Source of the DNA: Arthrobacter sp. ES3-54
GTDB lineage: Bacteria > Actinomycetota > Actinomycetes > Actinomycetales > Micrococcaceae
Length of the DNA stretch: 64,000 nt
Reading direction: 5' to 3'
Assembly (NCBI RefSeq): GCF_029504395.1
Contig: NZ_JAQFIF010000002.1
Location: 372,001 to 436,000 of the forward strand
Notes under the pieces: model-generated
Seen by the model: only the letters and a program-made list of their open reading frames with translations
The model's database searches: none
Told to the model about the DNA's origin: nothing
Position numbers and translations under genes: made by a program
Shown here: one piece after another, positions 46,505-55,090 of the stretch
Numbering within the stretch: position 1 is the first letter of the stretch
Layout: the number at the start of each line of letters is the position of its first letter

Positions 46505-46755
46505 CCGAGACCCCCGCACCGCACGCAGTGCGGTCCTGGCTCGGAATCCCCTACGCCACCGCGGAACGCTTCCGCCGCCCCACCCTGCTGCCGTTCGACC
46601 CCGCCCTGCCCTACGACCAGAAAGGCCCCCGCACCGTTCCAAGCCGGGAACACCCGCTGGTTCGAAGCCGATAACGGATTCAGCGAGGACTGCCTGAACC
46701 TCAACGTGTGGGTACCCGAAGATGTTGGCGACGAACCCCTCCCCGTGGGTGTGCT
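46501..46755 (+). pseudogene. carboxylesterase type B, N-terminal fragment
   Basis: ATGA overlap with rarA. Starts TETPAPHAVRSWLGIPYATAERFRRPT...PYDQKGP, then an extra C at about 46625 shifts frame to APFQAGNTRWFEADNGFSEDCLNLNVWVPEDV, the conserved N-terminus with the first disulphide/strand motif of this family. It stops matching near 46735 and the catalytic part is gone. Formerly the fourth gene of this operon. The 46756-47065 stretch has no gene. Confidence 0.75.
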
Positions 46756-47065
46756 CCCTTGGTGGGGCCGACGGTGAGCAGGTGAGCGTTCCCGCCGGCG
46801 GCGGCGTGCGCGAGTGCTCCGCGAACGGAGCTCCTCGTGGATCCACCGATTCAAAAGTTGAAGTCTCTAAACACGATGGCCCCACCGCGCCCCACATCAG
46901 GATGCGTGCAGCGGGGTGACATTTAGCGCTGCGAGAAAGCCGCCATTTACCGATGAGATTCACAGCCTAGGCCAGTAACTGCACGGGACGTGCGGCACGT
47001 TTCCTGGGCACGGTGATCGACCGGCTTACGGGCGCCTGCGGTGGTGCGTCGCATCCTCTGCAGGA

Positions 47066-47104
47066 TGTCCACATCATGGGATATTTTTGCTCAAAATGTG
47101 GACA
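47066..47104. promoter_or_regulatory. inverted repeat before the sulfurtransferase
   Basis: TGTCCACAT (47066-47074) and ATGTGGACA (47096-47104) form a 9-bp inverted repeat with an AT-rich 21-base centre, ending 20 bases before the sulfurtransferase ATG. It could be an operator over the promoter, or a recombination site, since the arms resemble the GTGGAC dyads of R1. Confidence 0.5.
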
Positions 47105-47124
47105 CATCATTTAACCTGCACTGT

Positions 47125-47965
47125 ATGGACGACAGCCGGATAACCCAAGAAGATCTTCCACCCTTTGTTGATGCCGCATGGCTCAAGGCGCACCGAAGTA
47201 GCGTTGTCACCGCTGATGTTCGCTGGTACCTCGACGGTGCGTCAGGCCGTGCAGCGTACGACGGCGGGCATCTTCCAGATGCGGTGTTCGTGGACCTGGA
47301 CGCATGGCTGTCGGGCAATTCCGGACCACACGGGCTGAACCCGCTTCCCGACTCTGAAGTATTCGCACAGGGAATGTCCTCCCTCGGAATCGGCGACGAC
47401 ACGACCGTCATCGCCTATGACGACGCGGGGGGGAGTAATCGCCGCGCGGCTCGTGTGGATGCTGCGTGCGCTCGGGCACCGGGCGGCGCTGCTCGACGGC
47501 GGGATTTCCGCATGGACGGGACCACTGGAGACAACCCCCGTGAAGCCGACACCCGCGACCTTCACGCCGTCTCCGTGGCCCGAGGCCCGTCTCGCCCAGC
47601 TTGAGGACATCACGGCAGAGGCTGCCAGGAACATCGTCGACGCCCGCAATGCCGACCGCTTCGACGGAAGCCTCCAGCTGCCCACCGATCCCCAAGCCGG
47701 ACACATCCCCGGCGCCGTGAACGTCCCGTGCCGTGGGAACCTCGCCCCCGATGGACGCCTGCGCCCGATCGCAGAGGTCCGACGAGCGTTTGCGAAGGTT
47801 GGGATCGAAGACGCGACTACCGTCATCTCCTACTGTGGCTCAGGCATCACGGCCTGCCACAACCTTCTCGCTCTCGAGCATGCAGGACTGGGGCAGGGGC
47901 GTCTCTACGCAGGCGGGTGGTCAGAGTACGGAGCCGAGCCTCGCCGCCGAGCCGAGCTGGGCTGA
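47125..47965 (+). pseudogene. thiosulfate/3-mercaptopyruvate sulfurtransferase, frameshifted
   Basis: Two rhodanese domains. Frame one from ATG 47125 (MDDSRITQEDLPPFVDAAWL ... DDTTVIAYDDAGG) breaks in a GGGGGGG run at about 47430; one G fewer gives VIAARLVWMLRALGHRAALLDGGISAW and continues to the stop at 47965. The active-site loop with Cys (VISYCGSGITACHN) is in the second domain. Intact, about 280 residues; transfers sulfur to cyanide or thiols. Mutation or sequencing error cannot be decided. Confidence 0.85.
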
Positions 47966-48163
47966 CAACCGACCTACGATGCCCGCTCGGGTCGAGACCA
48001 CGACCTCCATCCTGAAGAGTGGGGACCTTCTCAGTCTGGCCCGGTAAGGGATCCCTGTCTGCACCAATGCCGAATGCACGGTCTGGTCCCTATTACTCGG
48101 CCGTACCTCTGAATGGGCTCCTACACGCCCGCAAGTCGTGAAGCGCGGCCGAGGCTTGACGTC

Positions 48164-48184
48164 ATACTTGCATTTTGCAAGTAT
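48164..48184. promoter_or_regulatory. HxlR operator candidate over promoter
   Basis: ATACTTGCA-TTT-TGCAAGTAT is a perfect 9+3+9 palindrome. TTGACG (48156-48161) lies just before it as a -35 element, so the repeat covers the spacer and -10 region; the VOC start is at 48192. The TACTT...AAGTA arms match sites known for HxlR/YodB-type regulators, and an HxlR gene is second in this operon. Confidence 0.8.
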
Positions 48185-48191
48185 AGGCCGC

Positions 48192-48596
48192 ATGAGCCTT
48201 TTCATCACCTGTCCGGTTGAGAGCGTCGAGCGCGCGACTGCCTTCTATACCGCCCTCGGCTGGACCCTCAATGCCAAGATGTCCGATCACAACGTGTCAT
48301 GCTTCGCGATCGCGCCGGAGCAGTACGTCATGCTCGGCAGCCGCGAGATGTATGCGAGCGTCGGCGGCGCCGAAGAGCTGGTCGGCGGACCCGATACGCC
48401 CTCGAAGGTCACGGTCTCGTTCGACCTCGGCAGCCGTCAGGCGGTCGATGAGCTCGTCGAGCGCGCCGGTGCCGCCGGCGGGCGGATCGGTGATATCGAC
48501 GACTACCCCTTCATGTACCAGCGCCAGTTCGACGACCCTGACGGCTACCACTACTCGCCGTTTTGGATGAAACCGGACGCCGATCCGACCGAGTGA
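48192..48596 (+). CDS. VOC-family (glyoxalase-like) protein
   Basis: 134 residues, two beta-alpha-beta-beta-beta modules: SLFITCPVESVERATAFYTALGWTLN, then KVTVSFDLGSRQAVDELVERAGAAGG and FMYQRQFDDPDGYHYSPFWM. The last Glu typical of metal-binding VOC enzymes is not evident, so a resistance or binding role is as likely as catalysis. ATG 48192; overlaps the HxlR GTG. Confidence 0.85.
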   Translation: MSLFITCPVESVERATAFYTALGWTLNAKMSDHNVSCFAIAPEQYVMLGSREMYASVGGAEELVGGPDTPSKVTVSFDLGSRQAVDELVERAGAAGGRIGDIDDYPFMYQRQFDDPDGYHYSPFWMKPDADPTE

Positions 48597-48880
48597 GCAA
48601 CCTCGCCGCGGCCCTCGATATCGTTGGAGCACGGTGGGCCTTGCTCATCGTGGAGCGGCTGCTCGACGGGCCGCAGCGCTACGGCGATCTGCAGCGCGAC
48701 CTCGGAGTGCCGACGAACATTCTTGCGACCCGCCTGCGTGAGCTCGAAGCGGCCGGGGTACTGTCCCGTCTGCCCCTCCGGCACAACACCCGGGCCTACG
48801 CGCTGACCGATCGCGGGCTCGCCTTGCGCGAGGGGATCGTCGCGCTAGCACGCTGGGGCGGCGAGGAGTGGCCTAGTCGT
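48593..48880 (+). CDS. HxlR-family regulator, C-terminus replaced
   Basis: GTG at 48593 overlaps the VOC stop. The winged helix is complete: LDIVGARWALLIVERLLDGPQRYGDLQRDLGVPTNILATRLRELEAAGVLSRLPLRHNTRAYALTDRG. After GGEEW (about 48872) the family sequence ends; the frame runs on to 49009 as improbable sequence, and an IS relic occupies the same bases. DNA binding may survive but the dimer helix is damaged. Confidence 0.78.
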
Positions 48881-48887
48881 GGCTCGG

Positions 48888-48990
48888 AATCGCGCTGCGC
48901 TCCGACAAGCTCCCCCGCAGCTACCGCGCCGGCGCCAGCCTCTCCGCCACCCTGGTATGGATCAAATCAGACTCGATCAACACGGCCTAG
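48888..48990 (+). mobile_element. transposase C-terminal fragment (IS5-like)
   Basis: Another plus frame reads GIALRSDKLPRSYRAGASLSATLVWIKSDSINTA and stops at 48990. The LPRSYRAGASLSATLVWI part resembles the end of IS5-type transposases (LARNY-xAxxxLA-xxxWL pattern). It adjoins the truncated HxlR gene, so an insertion probably cut that gene. Confidence 0.5.
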
Positions 48991-49189
48991 TAGCGCCTCA
49001 GAAACTTAAAGCTTCTAAGACACCCGGACGGGCTAGGCAGCGCGCACCCACTCCCTGTGAGTTGCAGCGGTGATGGCGTGGTTTCCGCAGCGCTTGGTGG
49101 TCGAGCGACAGGTCCCGTAAGCCCATCCTTTACCGGACACCACCTGAACCGTAAATCAAACCGAAGCCCGGCATGCTCAACCGGTGCTC

Positions 49190-50296
49190 CTATTCCGGGT
49201 AAGGGTTTGCCCCGGCAACGTGGGATCGGGCCGGTTCCGCGGTGGCGTAAAGGGAGTTGAGTTGGCGGTAGAGGATTCGGGCGATGTAGCGCTTGAGGGA
49301 TCTGCGGATTTCGCGGTAGCTACGGCCTTCTTGAGTGCGTTTGGCGACGTAGTCCCGGGTTCCGGGGTCGTGGACCATCCGGGTCATCGTGATGGTGTGC
49401 AAGGCTCGGTTGAGGCGCCTATCACCACCCCGGTTGAGCCTGTGCCGGACAGTGTTACCGCTTGAGGCCGGCAAGGGATTTACCCCTGCCAGTGAGGCGA
49501 AGGCAGCTTCGCTGCGAACCCTTCCTGGATGCGACCAAGCTGTCAGGACAGCAGCGACCGTGACAGCCCCGACGCCCACCATCTCCAACAGCGGCGCAGC
49601 GGGGCTTTGCTGGATCAGCTCTGTCATGCGCTTCTGGTTCGCCGTCAGCTGAGTGGTCACTTCGAGAACGCGGCGCGCCAACCGAACCGCTTCCTCCCGC
49701 GCAATCGCTAGTTCCATCTGCTCCTGTCGTTCCCGCCATCTGGTGATGGTGGCGATCTGGGCGGGAACCAATGGTTTACGAGCGTCGATTCCAAGATCAT
49801 GTGCCCGGAGTAAGGCGATGAGTGCATTGACATTCACTGTTCGTTCCCGGGTCAACTGATCCCGGGCAGCGCTCAAGATCCTGAGTCCGGCACGAGTTCC
49901 TTCATCGCGGCACGGGGCTCGGAGCTGGGACTCCTCTAAGCCGATGACAGCGGTTCCGATGGCGGCGGCGTCCAGCGGGTCAGATTTGCCGATCGCCCGG
50001 CGCCCGCGGGCGTTCATCCGTGGAGCTTCGGCGACGTCATAGCCGGCGTCGGCTACTGCCCTGGCCAGACGTGCCCCATAAGAGCCGATACCCTCAACGG
50101 CCCATAGACAGGCCATATCGCCGTCTGTCCGTCGGCCTACCCAGGCAAGTGCGCGGGAAATCCCTGCCGAGGTGGTCGGGAACTGCTCGCACGCGACCCG
50201 TCGCTTGGTGCTGGCCTCGATGATGGCGTACGTGTGTGTGCGGACGTGGCAGTCCACGCCGATTACGAATGGGCGGGTCTGCGCAACGATAGTCAA
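49190..50296 (-). CDS. IS110-family transposase
   Basis: 368 residues from a TTG at 50296 with GGAGGG eight bases upstream (the open frame reaches 50398 without a better start). N-terminal RuvC-like DEDD domain: VIGVDCHVRTHTYAIIEA, WAVEGIGSYG, and KSDPLDAAAIG; C-terminal Tnp_20 domain with EMVGVGAVTVAAVLTAW, FASLAGVNPLPASSGNTVRHRLNRGGDRRLNRALH, in which the conserved Ser is seen. IS110 enzymes use a bridge RNA to choose targets and leave no inverted repeats. Complete and possibly active. Confidence 0.93.
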   Translation of the reverse strand: MTIVAQTRPFVIGVDCHVRTHTYAIIEASTKRRVACEQFPTTSAGISRALAWVGRRTDGDMACLWAVEGIGSYGARLARAVADAGYDVAEAPRMNARGRRAIGKSDPLDAAAIGTAVIGLEESQLRAPCRDEGTRAGLRILSAARDQLTRERTVNVNALIALLRAHDLGIDARKPLVPAQIATITRWRERQEQMELAIAREEAVRLARRVLEVTTQLTANQKRMTELIQQSPAAPLLEMVGVGAVTVAAVLTAWSHPGRVRSEAAFASLAGVNPLPASSGNTVRHRLNRGGDRRLNRALHTITMTRMVHDPGTRDYVAKRTQEGRSYREIRRSLKRYIARILYRQLNSLYATAEPARSHVAGANPYPE

Positions 50297-50520
50297 CGCG
50301 GCCACCCTCCTTCCTTTCGAGCGGGCAAGACTGGTCGCATCACGACCGGCACTGACCTGGGAGGAGTCACTTCGAGGCAATACTGTGATGAGCCACAACC
50401 GCAGGGGCTGGGCAAGCTTCTAATCAAGCCACCGTCGTGGGACAGGTCAACGCCGGTCGCTCCAACCAGCGCGGACAAGTCGGGGGAAATGCACCCTCAA
50501 GGGGCAATTGTTTTTTCGAG
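50297..50520 (-). ncRNA. candidate IS110 bridge RNA region
   Basis: The non-coding segment immediately 5' of the transposase on its strand. In IS110-type elements the bridge RNA is transcribed from this end. The region has no ORF of note and several GC-rich complementary stretches. The element's exact outer edge was not located, so the RNA limits are nominal; no stem-loops were verified by folding. Confidence 0.35.
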
Positions 50521-50805
50521 TCACGCGCCAGCAGAACGACCGGCATCAACACTGCCAGCTAGTCCCAGACCAGCCACTGCAAGACTCACAGTTGTTTTTT
50601 GGATTGCTGGCAAGCTCGCTTGCTCGGCGGCCGACGGAGGACTGTCTACGCGGAGGAGGGCAAGGGGGAAAAAATTCCTGGAGGAAATCAGCGACGCAGG
50701 AGCGCGGGAGCGAAATTGAGCGAGGTGATTACGACAATCGTCACCGATGTCGGTTGGTTTGATCCGTCCCCCTGCTGCCTGCACGCATTGCCTCACGCCA
50801 CATGC
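50521..50805. other. no gene seen
   Basis: Minus-strand frame (about 50521-50796) contains SLAVAGLGLAGSVDAGRSAGA, but no start or family. Probably flanking DNA of the IS110 element. Confidence 0.4.
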
Positions 50806-51510
50806 GTGTCCGTAAACCGGTCCCCCACGGCGACACCTTCGCCCGCAAAACTGTCCCGCTTAGGTTGGACAATCGCGACAGTTGCACCATTGTCCGCGCA
50901 GCTCACCGGCTACGCCCGGGACTTCACATACGAACAAGACCCGGCGACGCGGCGCAAGGCGCCCACGGGTCTGGGCGTCCCCGAGGGCCGGACCAATAGT
51001 GACCACGGCGTGACCGGAAGGTACGGCCGGGACTGAACGACGCCCTGGCGGCTGTCCGAGCCGGCGGCACCCCGGTCGTCACCAAACCCGATCGGTTCGC
51101 CCTGCCCCTACCCGATGCTCGAGAACATCATCGAGGTCATGACGAGACTTTGCCAGGAGCTCCGGCTGCCGACAGGGATGACCCTGAGGATCTGATCCCA
51201 AGTCATGCAGTTCCAAGCGCTCCCGGCCATGAAGGAGTAAGCAGCAACACCGCTGTCCAAGTCACGACAAGGAGCCGCCAGACCAGCCGCCACCAACAGA
51301 AATGGGCCCCCGCAGGGGCCCATAAAGGAGATTTGTACACATTCAGCGGCCCACAAGCCCCTGAACAGGGAAAACACGTGCCCGAGGTGGGACTCGAACC
51401 GCATTCGCTCCCCCGCAAACACGGGGCTCCCACGGAAACATGCGGAATCCGGCCCGATCCGACGCAAGTACGGCCCAGTCCGAGGCCCAAAGTGTGTACT
51501 TTGTACACAC
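50806..51510 (+). repeat. R1 repeat copy F, most complete
   Basis: In order: 31-base inverted site GTGTC...GACAC (50806-50836); 35-base site AACTGTC...GACAGTT (50849-50883); resolvase relic (50905-51150); hairpin ATGGGCCCC/GGGGCCCAT (51302-51323) as a minus-strand terminator; tRNA 3' end on minus (51379-51400); dyad GTGTGTAC-TTT-GTACACAC (51492-51510). This is the reference copy for the repeat. Confidence 0.85.
50905..51150 (+). pseudogene. serine resolvase 5' relic (in R1 copy F)
   Basis: Frame GYARDFTYEQDPATRRKAPTGLGVPEGRTNSDHGVTGR, then a break, then RPGLNDALAAVRAGGTPVVTKPDRFALPLPDAR. This follows the resolvase pattern GYARVST-xxQDLxAQRxAL-xxLGV...GLTG-xxRPGLxEAL-xxxRAGDTLVVTKLDRLARSLPDA. 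The catalytic Ser of GYARVS is lost (Asp there) and the frame is broken, so it is inactive. It starts 22 bases after the second res-like site. Confidence 0.78.
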
Positions 51511-51654
51511 CCCAAAATCGCCGGCTCCAATGATTCCGACGAAGCCCCACCCTAGCGCCCTCGACCCTATGATGAGCCAGACGGGTCGCTGCTGTGTTCC
51601 GCTCTTCCGCACCCTCGCAAATTGACATCACAACTTCGTCGGTCAGCCAACCGC

Positions 51655-51910
51655 TGGGGAGTGTCTGAATAACGGTGGATCCGGGGTTGGCCTGACACGC
51701 CGGGCGGTGCCTCACCAACGCCATCGAGTCCGTCAACGCCAGGTACCGGCGCGCAGTCAGGGCCAGGGGTCATTTCCCCACCGAGCAGGCGGCCTTGAAG
51801 TGTCTCTATCTGGCCACCCGGGCACTGGACCCGACCGGCCAAGGCAGGGCAGGATGGGCCGTACGGTGGAAGCCGCCACTGAACGCCTTCGCCATCACCG
51901 TCGATGGAAA
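51655..51910 (+). mobile_element. IS256-family element with internal deletion
   Basis: GAGTGTCTGAATAACGGTGG (51660 region) is an end sequence like that at 23265. About 30 bases later the frame NAIESVNARYRRAVRARGHFPTEQAALKCLYLATRALDP...RWKPPLNAFAITVDG gives the conserved C-terminal part of an IS256-type transposase on the plus strand. The catalytic N-terminal two thirds are missing. Confidence 0.75.
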
Positions 51911-52057
51911 CACCCTAGCGGCAGGCCGGTCCGGCGGGACAGCTCACTTGCGGCCACGGCGGACCGGCCTACGGCGTCGAGAATGGAGGCGGCACGTTCG
52001 ACGGTGCGGTCTCCCGTTAGTGCCAGGGGACGGCATATTGCCGGCTTCTGATGTCGC

Positions 52058-53743
52058 TTATCCTTTGGCGGCCACGGACTCCTTCATCCATTCGGCCACG
52101 ACTTTTTGCGAGATGGCAACGTCAAGGACGAAAACGCCTTCGTCGTGGCTGGTGAGCCAGTCCTGAAGCCGCTCCAGGTCGGCCAGGGTGCGCACTTTGA
52201 TCCCTTTGGCGCCGAGGGCTCGTCCGACGGCGGCGAAGTCGACTTCGTCGATAAGCATTGCTTGGTCGTGAAGTCCGTTGACGGCGTACTGGTGCAGTTC
52301 GGCGCCGTAGGCGGAGTCGTTGAGGATTACGACTACGCCCTTGCGGGTGGTCCGAAGGAAGGTTTCGAAGTCGGCCATGCCCATGAGTGCGCCGCCGTCG
52401 CCGGTGACCAGGACAGTGGTGCGTTCGGGGCGGGCTACTGAGACGCCTGCCGCTGATCCGAAGCCGAGGCCGATGGACTGGAAGGCGGTGCCGACGAGGA
52501 TCATCGCGTGCGGGTCCGGTACCGACAGGTACATGGGTGCCCAGCCCATGAAGTGCCCGCCGTCCATCACTACGGAGCGTTCGGCCGGGAGTATCCCGTC
52601 CAGGGCGGCGACGACGGCTCTGGGGTTAAGGCGGCCGTCAGGGCCAAACTCAACGGAATCCTCAGTGGGGTGGGATGAGCGGAAGTCTGCCTTGGATACT
52701 TCGGGAGCTTTGTCGCGCCAGGTTGATGTGCCTTTGGGAAGGCGTTCGAGCAGGCCTTGGATGAACGGGTGGATGTCTGCACGTATGTAATCAGTTGCTG
52801 CCTGGGTTCCGGTTTCGGGTTCGTTGTCGACCCGGATAATTTTTGTGCCTTCCGGGAACAGGGTTCCGTAGCGGGTCTGGAAGGTGTTTTGGCTCGCGCC
52901 TACCACCAGAACGACGTCGGCCTGGCGCGCGATCTTGAGGCGGTGGCTGCGGGTGAAGCCGCCGGCGATGCCCAGGTACCAGGGGCTGTTGAAGGCGTTG
53001 ACTGCCATGAGCGAGGTCATGAAAAATGCTCCAAGCCGGTCGCCCACGGCGCGCAGCTCAGCGGTGGCATCGGCAAGGAGGACGCCGCGTCCGGCCAGGA
53101 TCAGTGGTCTCTCGGCTTCGGCGAGCAGTCCAGCCACCTTCTCCAGCTCACGAGGTTCAGTGGGCCATGAGGATTTTAGAGGCAGGGGTTCTATGGGTTC
53201 CGGTGCCGAGGGTGGGGCGGTGGCAAGGTCGAAGGGGATGGAGACCACTACGGGCTGGACAGTTTGCAGGGCGAGGTCGAATGCGCGATGGGCGACCGCT
53301 GTGGCGTTGCCGGGTCCGGCTACCAGGGTGAGGACTCCGGCCGCTTCCGCGGCTTTGGTCTGGTCGATGTCGGAGGGTCGAAGGCCCGTGGACGGAGCGT
53401 CTCCTACCACCAGGACCAACGGAATGCGGGCCATACGTGCCTCAGCGAGGGTGGTGTAGGCGTTGGTGAAGCCGGCTCCGTAGGTGGTAGTGGCGGCTGC
53501 CATATCCCCGGTTGCCCTGTAGTAGGCATCGGCCATTGCGACGGTCGCTGATTCGTGACGGGCTGAGGTGAAGGGGAAGCCTCGGCGGGTCAGGCGGCTG
53601 ATGAGGTGAACGTTGCCATTGCCCATCAGGCCAAACAGGTGGGCTGCCCGCTCCGCGACAACGTCCGCGACCAGTGCGGCCACGTGGCCTTCGTCCGGAA
53701 GCGAGGGTGCTTCGTCTGGGAGGGCTTCGGTGCTGGTGCTCAT
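52058..53743 (-). CDS. thiamine-diphosphate enzyme, acetolactate-synthase-like
   Basis: 561 residues from ATG 53743 (GAGAGAAACC upstream). Pyr domain: HLFGLMGNGNVHLISRLTRRGFPFTSARHESATVAMADAYYRATGDMA with the catalytic Glu in RHESA. Central domain with GRGVLLADA. PP domain: VTGDGGALMGMADFETFLRTTRKGVVVILNDSAYG, the GDG-x(24-27)-N motif. Acts on 2-keto acids (decarboxylase or carboligase). First or upstream partner of the hydroxyacid genes at 53969 and 55091 cannot be proven; the gap is 225 bases but all face the same way. Confidence 0.87.
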   Translation of the reverse strand: MSTSTEALPDEAPSLPDEGHVAALVADVVAERAAHLFGLMGNGNVHLISRLTRRGFPFTSARHESATVAMADAYYRATGDMAAATTTYGAGFTNAYTTLAEARMARIPLVLVVGDAPSTGLRPSDIDQTKAAEAAGVLTLVAGPGNATAVAHRAFDLALQTVQPVVVSIPFDLATAPPSAPEPIEPLPLKSSWPTEPRELEKVAGLLAEAERPLILAGRGVLLADATAELRAVGDRLGAFFMTSLMAVNAFNSPWYLGIAGGFTRSHRLKIARQADVVLVVGASQNTFQTRYGTLFPEGTKIIRVDNEPETGTQAATDYIRADIHPFIQGLLERLPKGTSTWRDKAPEVSKADFRSSHPTEDSVEFGPDGRLNPRAVVAALDGILPAERSVVMDGGHFMGWAPMYLSVPDPHAMILVGTAFQSIGLGFGSAAGVSVARPERTTVLVTGDGGALMGMADFETFLRTTRKGVVVILNDSAYGAELHQYAVNGLHDQAMLIDEVDFAAVGRALGAKGIKVRTLADLERLQDWLTSHDEGVFVLDVAISQKVVAEWMKESVAAKG

Positions 53744-53968
53744 CACGGTTTCTCTCAAGATCTTTGTTGGGGCGGGCAGTGTCAGGCGGACGGGGCAAGT
53801 GGTGCTGCCTCGGGGGTGCTTCTGGCTAAGCCCGAGCCGGCAATAACGCAAGTAGCTGACGGAGCCCCGTAGCTACTCCGCGGCTGATGAAGATTGCCGG
53901 CATCGGCCCGCCAAACCCGCGTGACTCCCGGGAGTCCAGGGACCACCGGGACTAAATTGGGATGGACT

Positions 53969-54958
53969 TTAAGCGGGCAGGGTGCTCGCTGCTCGCTTCG
54001 TCGCCGTGACAATCCCGGTTGGAATGTCGCCAAGCAGGACCGCATCGAAGTTCTGCCACACGGTCGCGATCCTGCGCTCGACGTTTTCCCAGCCGACGCC
54101 TGCCATATGAGGCGTGCAGACTACCTGCTCCAGATTCAGCAGTTCGCTGGCGGCGTTCAACGGCTCTCGCTCATAGACATCAAGTCCGGCTCCTGCGATG
54201 CGCCCTTCGCGTAGACATTCAATGAGCGCGCCCTCATCCACGACCTCACCGCGGCCGACGTTGACGAGAACACCGCTCCGCTTCATAAGGGCCAGTTCGT
54301 CCCGGCCGATCATGTTGTCGGATTCAGCATTCAACGGAACGCTCAAGCAGACGATGTCGGAGATTGCCATGAGCTCCTCCAACGGGACGGGACGGGCCGG
54401 GATGAGTTCGGAAACAGTCAGCGGGATCTGCGCGTTGTCATAGAAGACCACGTTGGCACCGAAGCCGTGGTGTACGATCTTGCCGACCCAGCGTCCGATA
54501 TTTCCCAGACCGACGATCCCGACTGTCTTGTTGTACAGCTCCGAGTACGACATCTCGTCCAGGTCCTGGCGCCATTTTCCATCGCGCATCAATTGCATAG
54601 AGGCTGGAATTCGCCGCAGCACTGTCAGCATCAACGTGACCGCATGCTCCCCGACGGATATGGAATGGGTTTTCATCTGGGCCACTGGAACACCCAGGTC
54701 ATCCAGGACACTTATCGGAAGCTGCCCATAGCCGGAACTCATGTATTGAATGAACTTCACGTTTTTGGCCGCCCGAAACACCTCTTCGGGAACATCGACG
54801 CCAGAAATGAGGAAATCGGCATCCGCAGCTTCACGACAAACGTCCGATACATCCGCCTCCGGCGGCATCACCTTTACGGTGTAGCCCTCGGGCGTAGAAT
54901 CCACAAGTCGATCAACATAATCCTTCAAGGGATTAATAAACAAAACTTTGTATGTCAT
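53969..54958 (-). CDS. D-2-hydroxyacid dehydrogenase
   Basis: 329 residues from ATG 54958 (AAAGG upstream). NAD-binding GIVGLGNIGRWVGKIVHHGFGANVVFYD; the catalytic Arg is in VNVGRGEVVDEGAL, the Glu in DVYEREPL, and the His in CTPHMAGVGWENVE. Reduces or oxidises 2-keto/2-hydroxy acids, for example hydroxypyruvate or glyoxylate. Between a TPP enzyme and a tartrate-type dehydrogenase it may act on hydroxypyruvate; inferred. Confidence 0.9.
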   Translation of the reverse strand: MTYKVLFINPLKDYVDRLVDSTPEGYTVKVMPPEADVSDVCREAADADFLISGVDVPEEVFRAAKNVKFIQYMSSGYGQLPISVLDDLGVPVAQMKTHSISVGEHAVTLMLTVLRRIPASMQLMRDGKWRQDLDEMSYSELYNKTVGIVGLGNIGRWVGKIVHHGFGANVVFYDNAQIPLTVSELIPARPVPLEELMAISDIVCLSVPLNAESDNMIGRDELALMKRSGVLVNVGRGEVVDEGALIECLREGRIAGAGLDVYEREPLNAASELLNLEQVVCTPHMAGVGWENVERRIATVWQNFDAVLLGDIPTGIVTATKRAASTLPA

Positions 54959-55090
54959 AGGTACGTACCTTTCGTGAGCAAATCCTGTCGACTGTGACAC
55001 GAGGACCTGACTGAGCAGAGCATGGGCTGGCCGATGTGGGATCATCTCTCCGCCACGGCGGCGGCGCGGCATTCCAGCTGCGGAGGTCAG

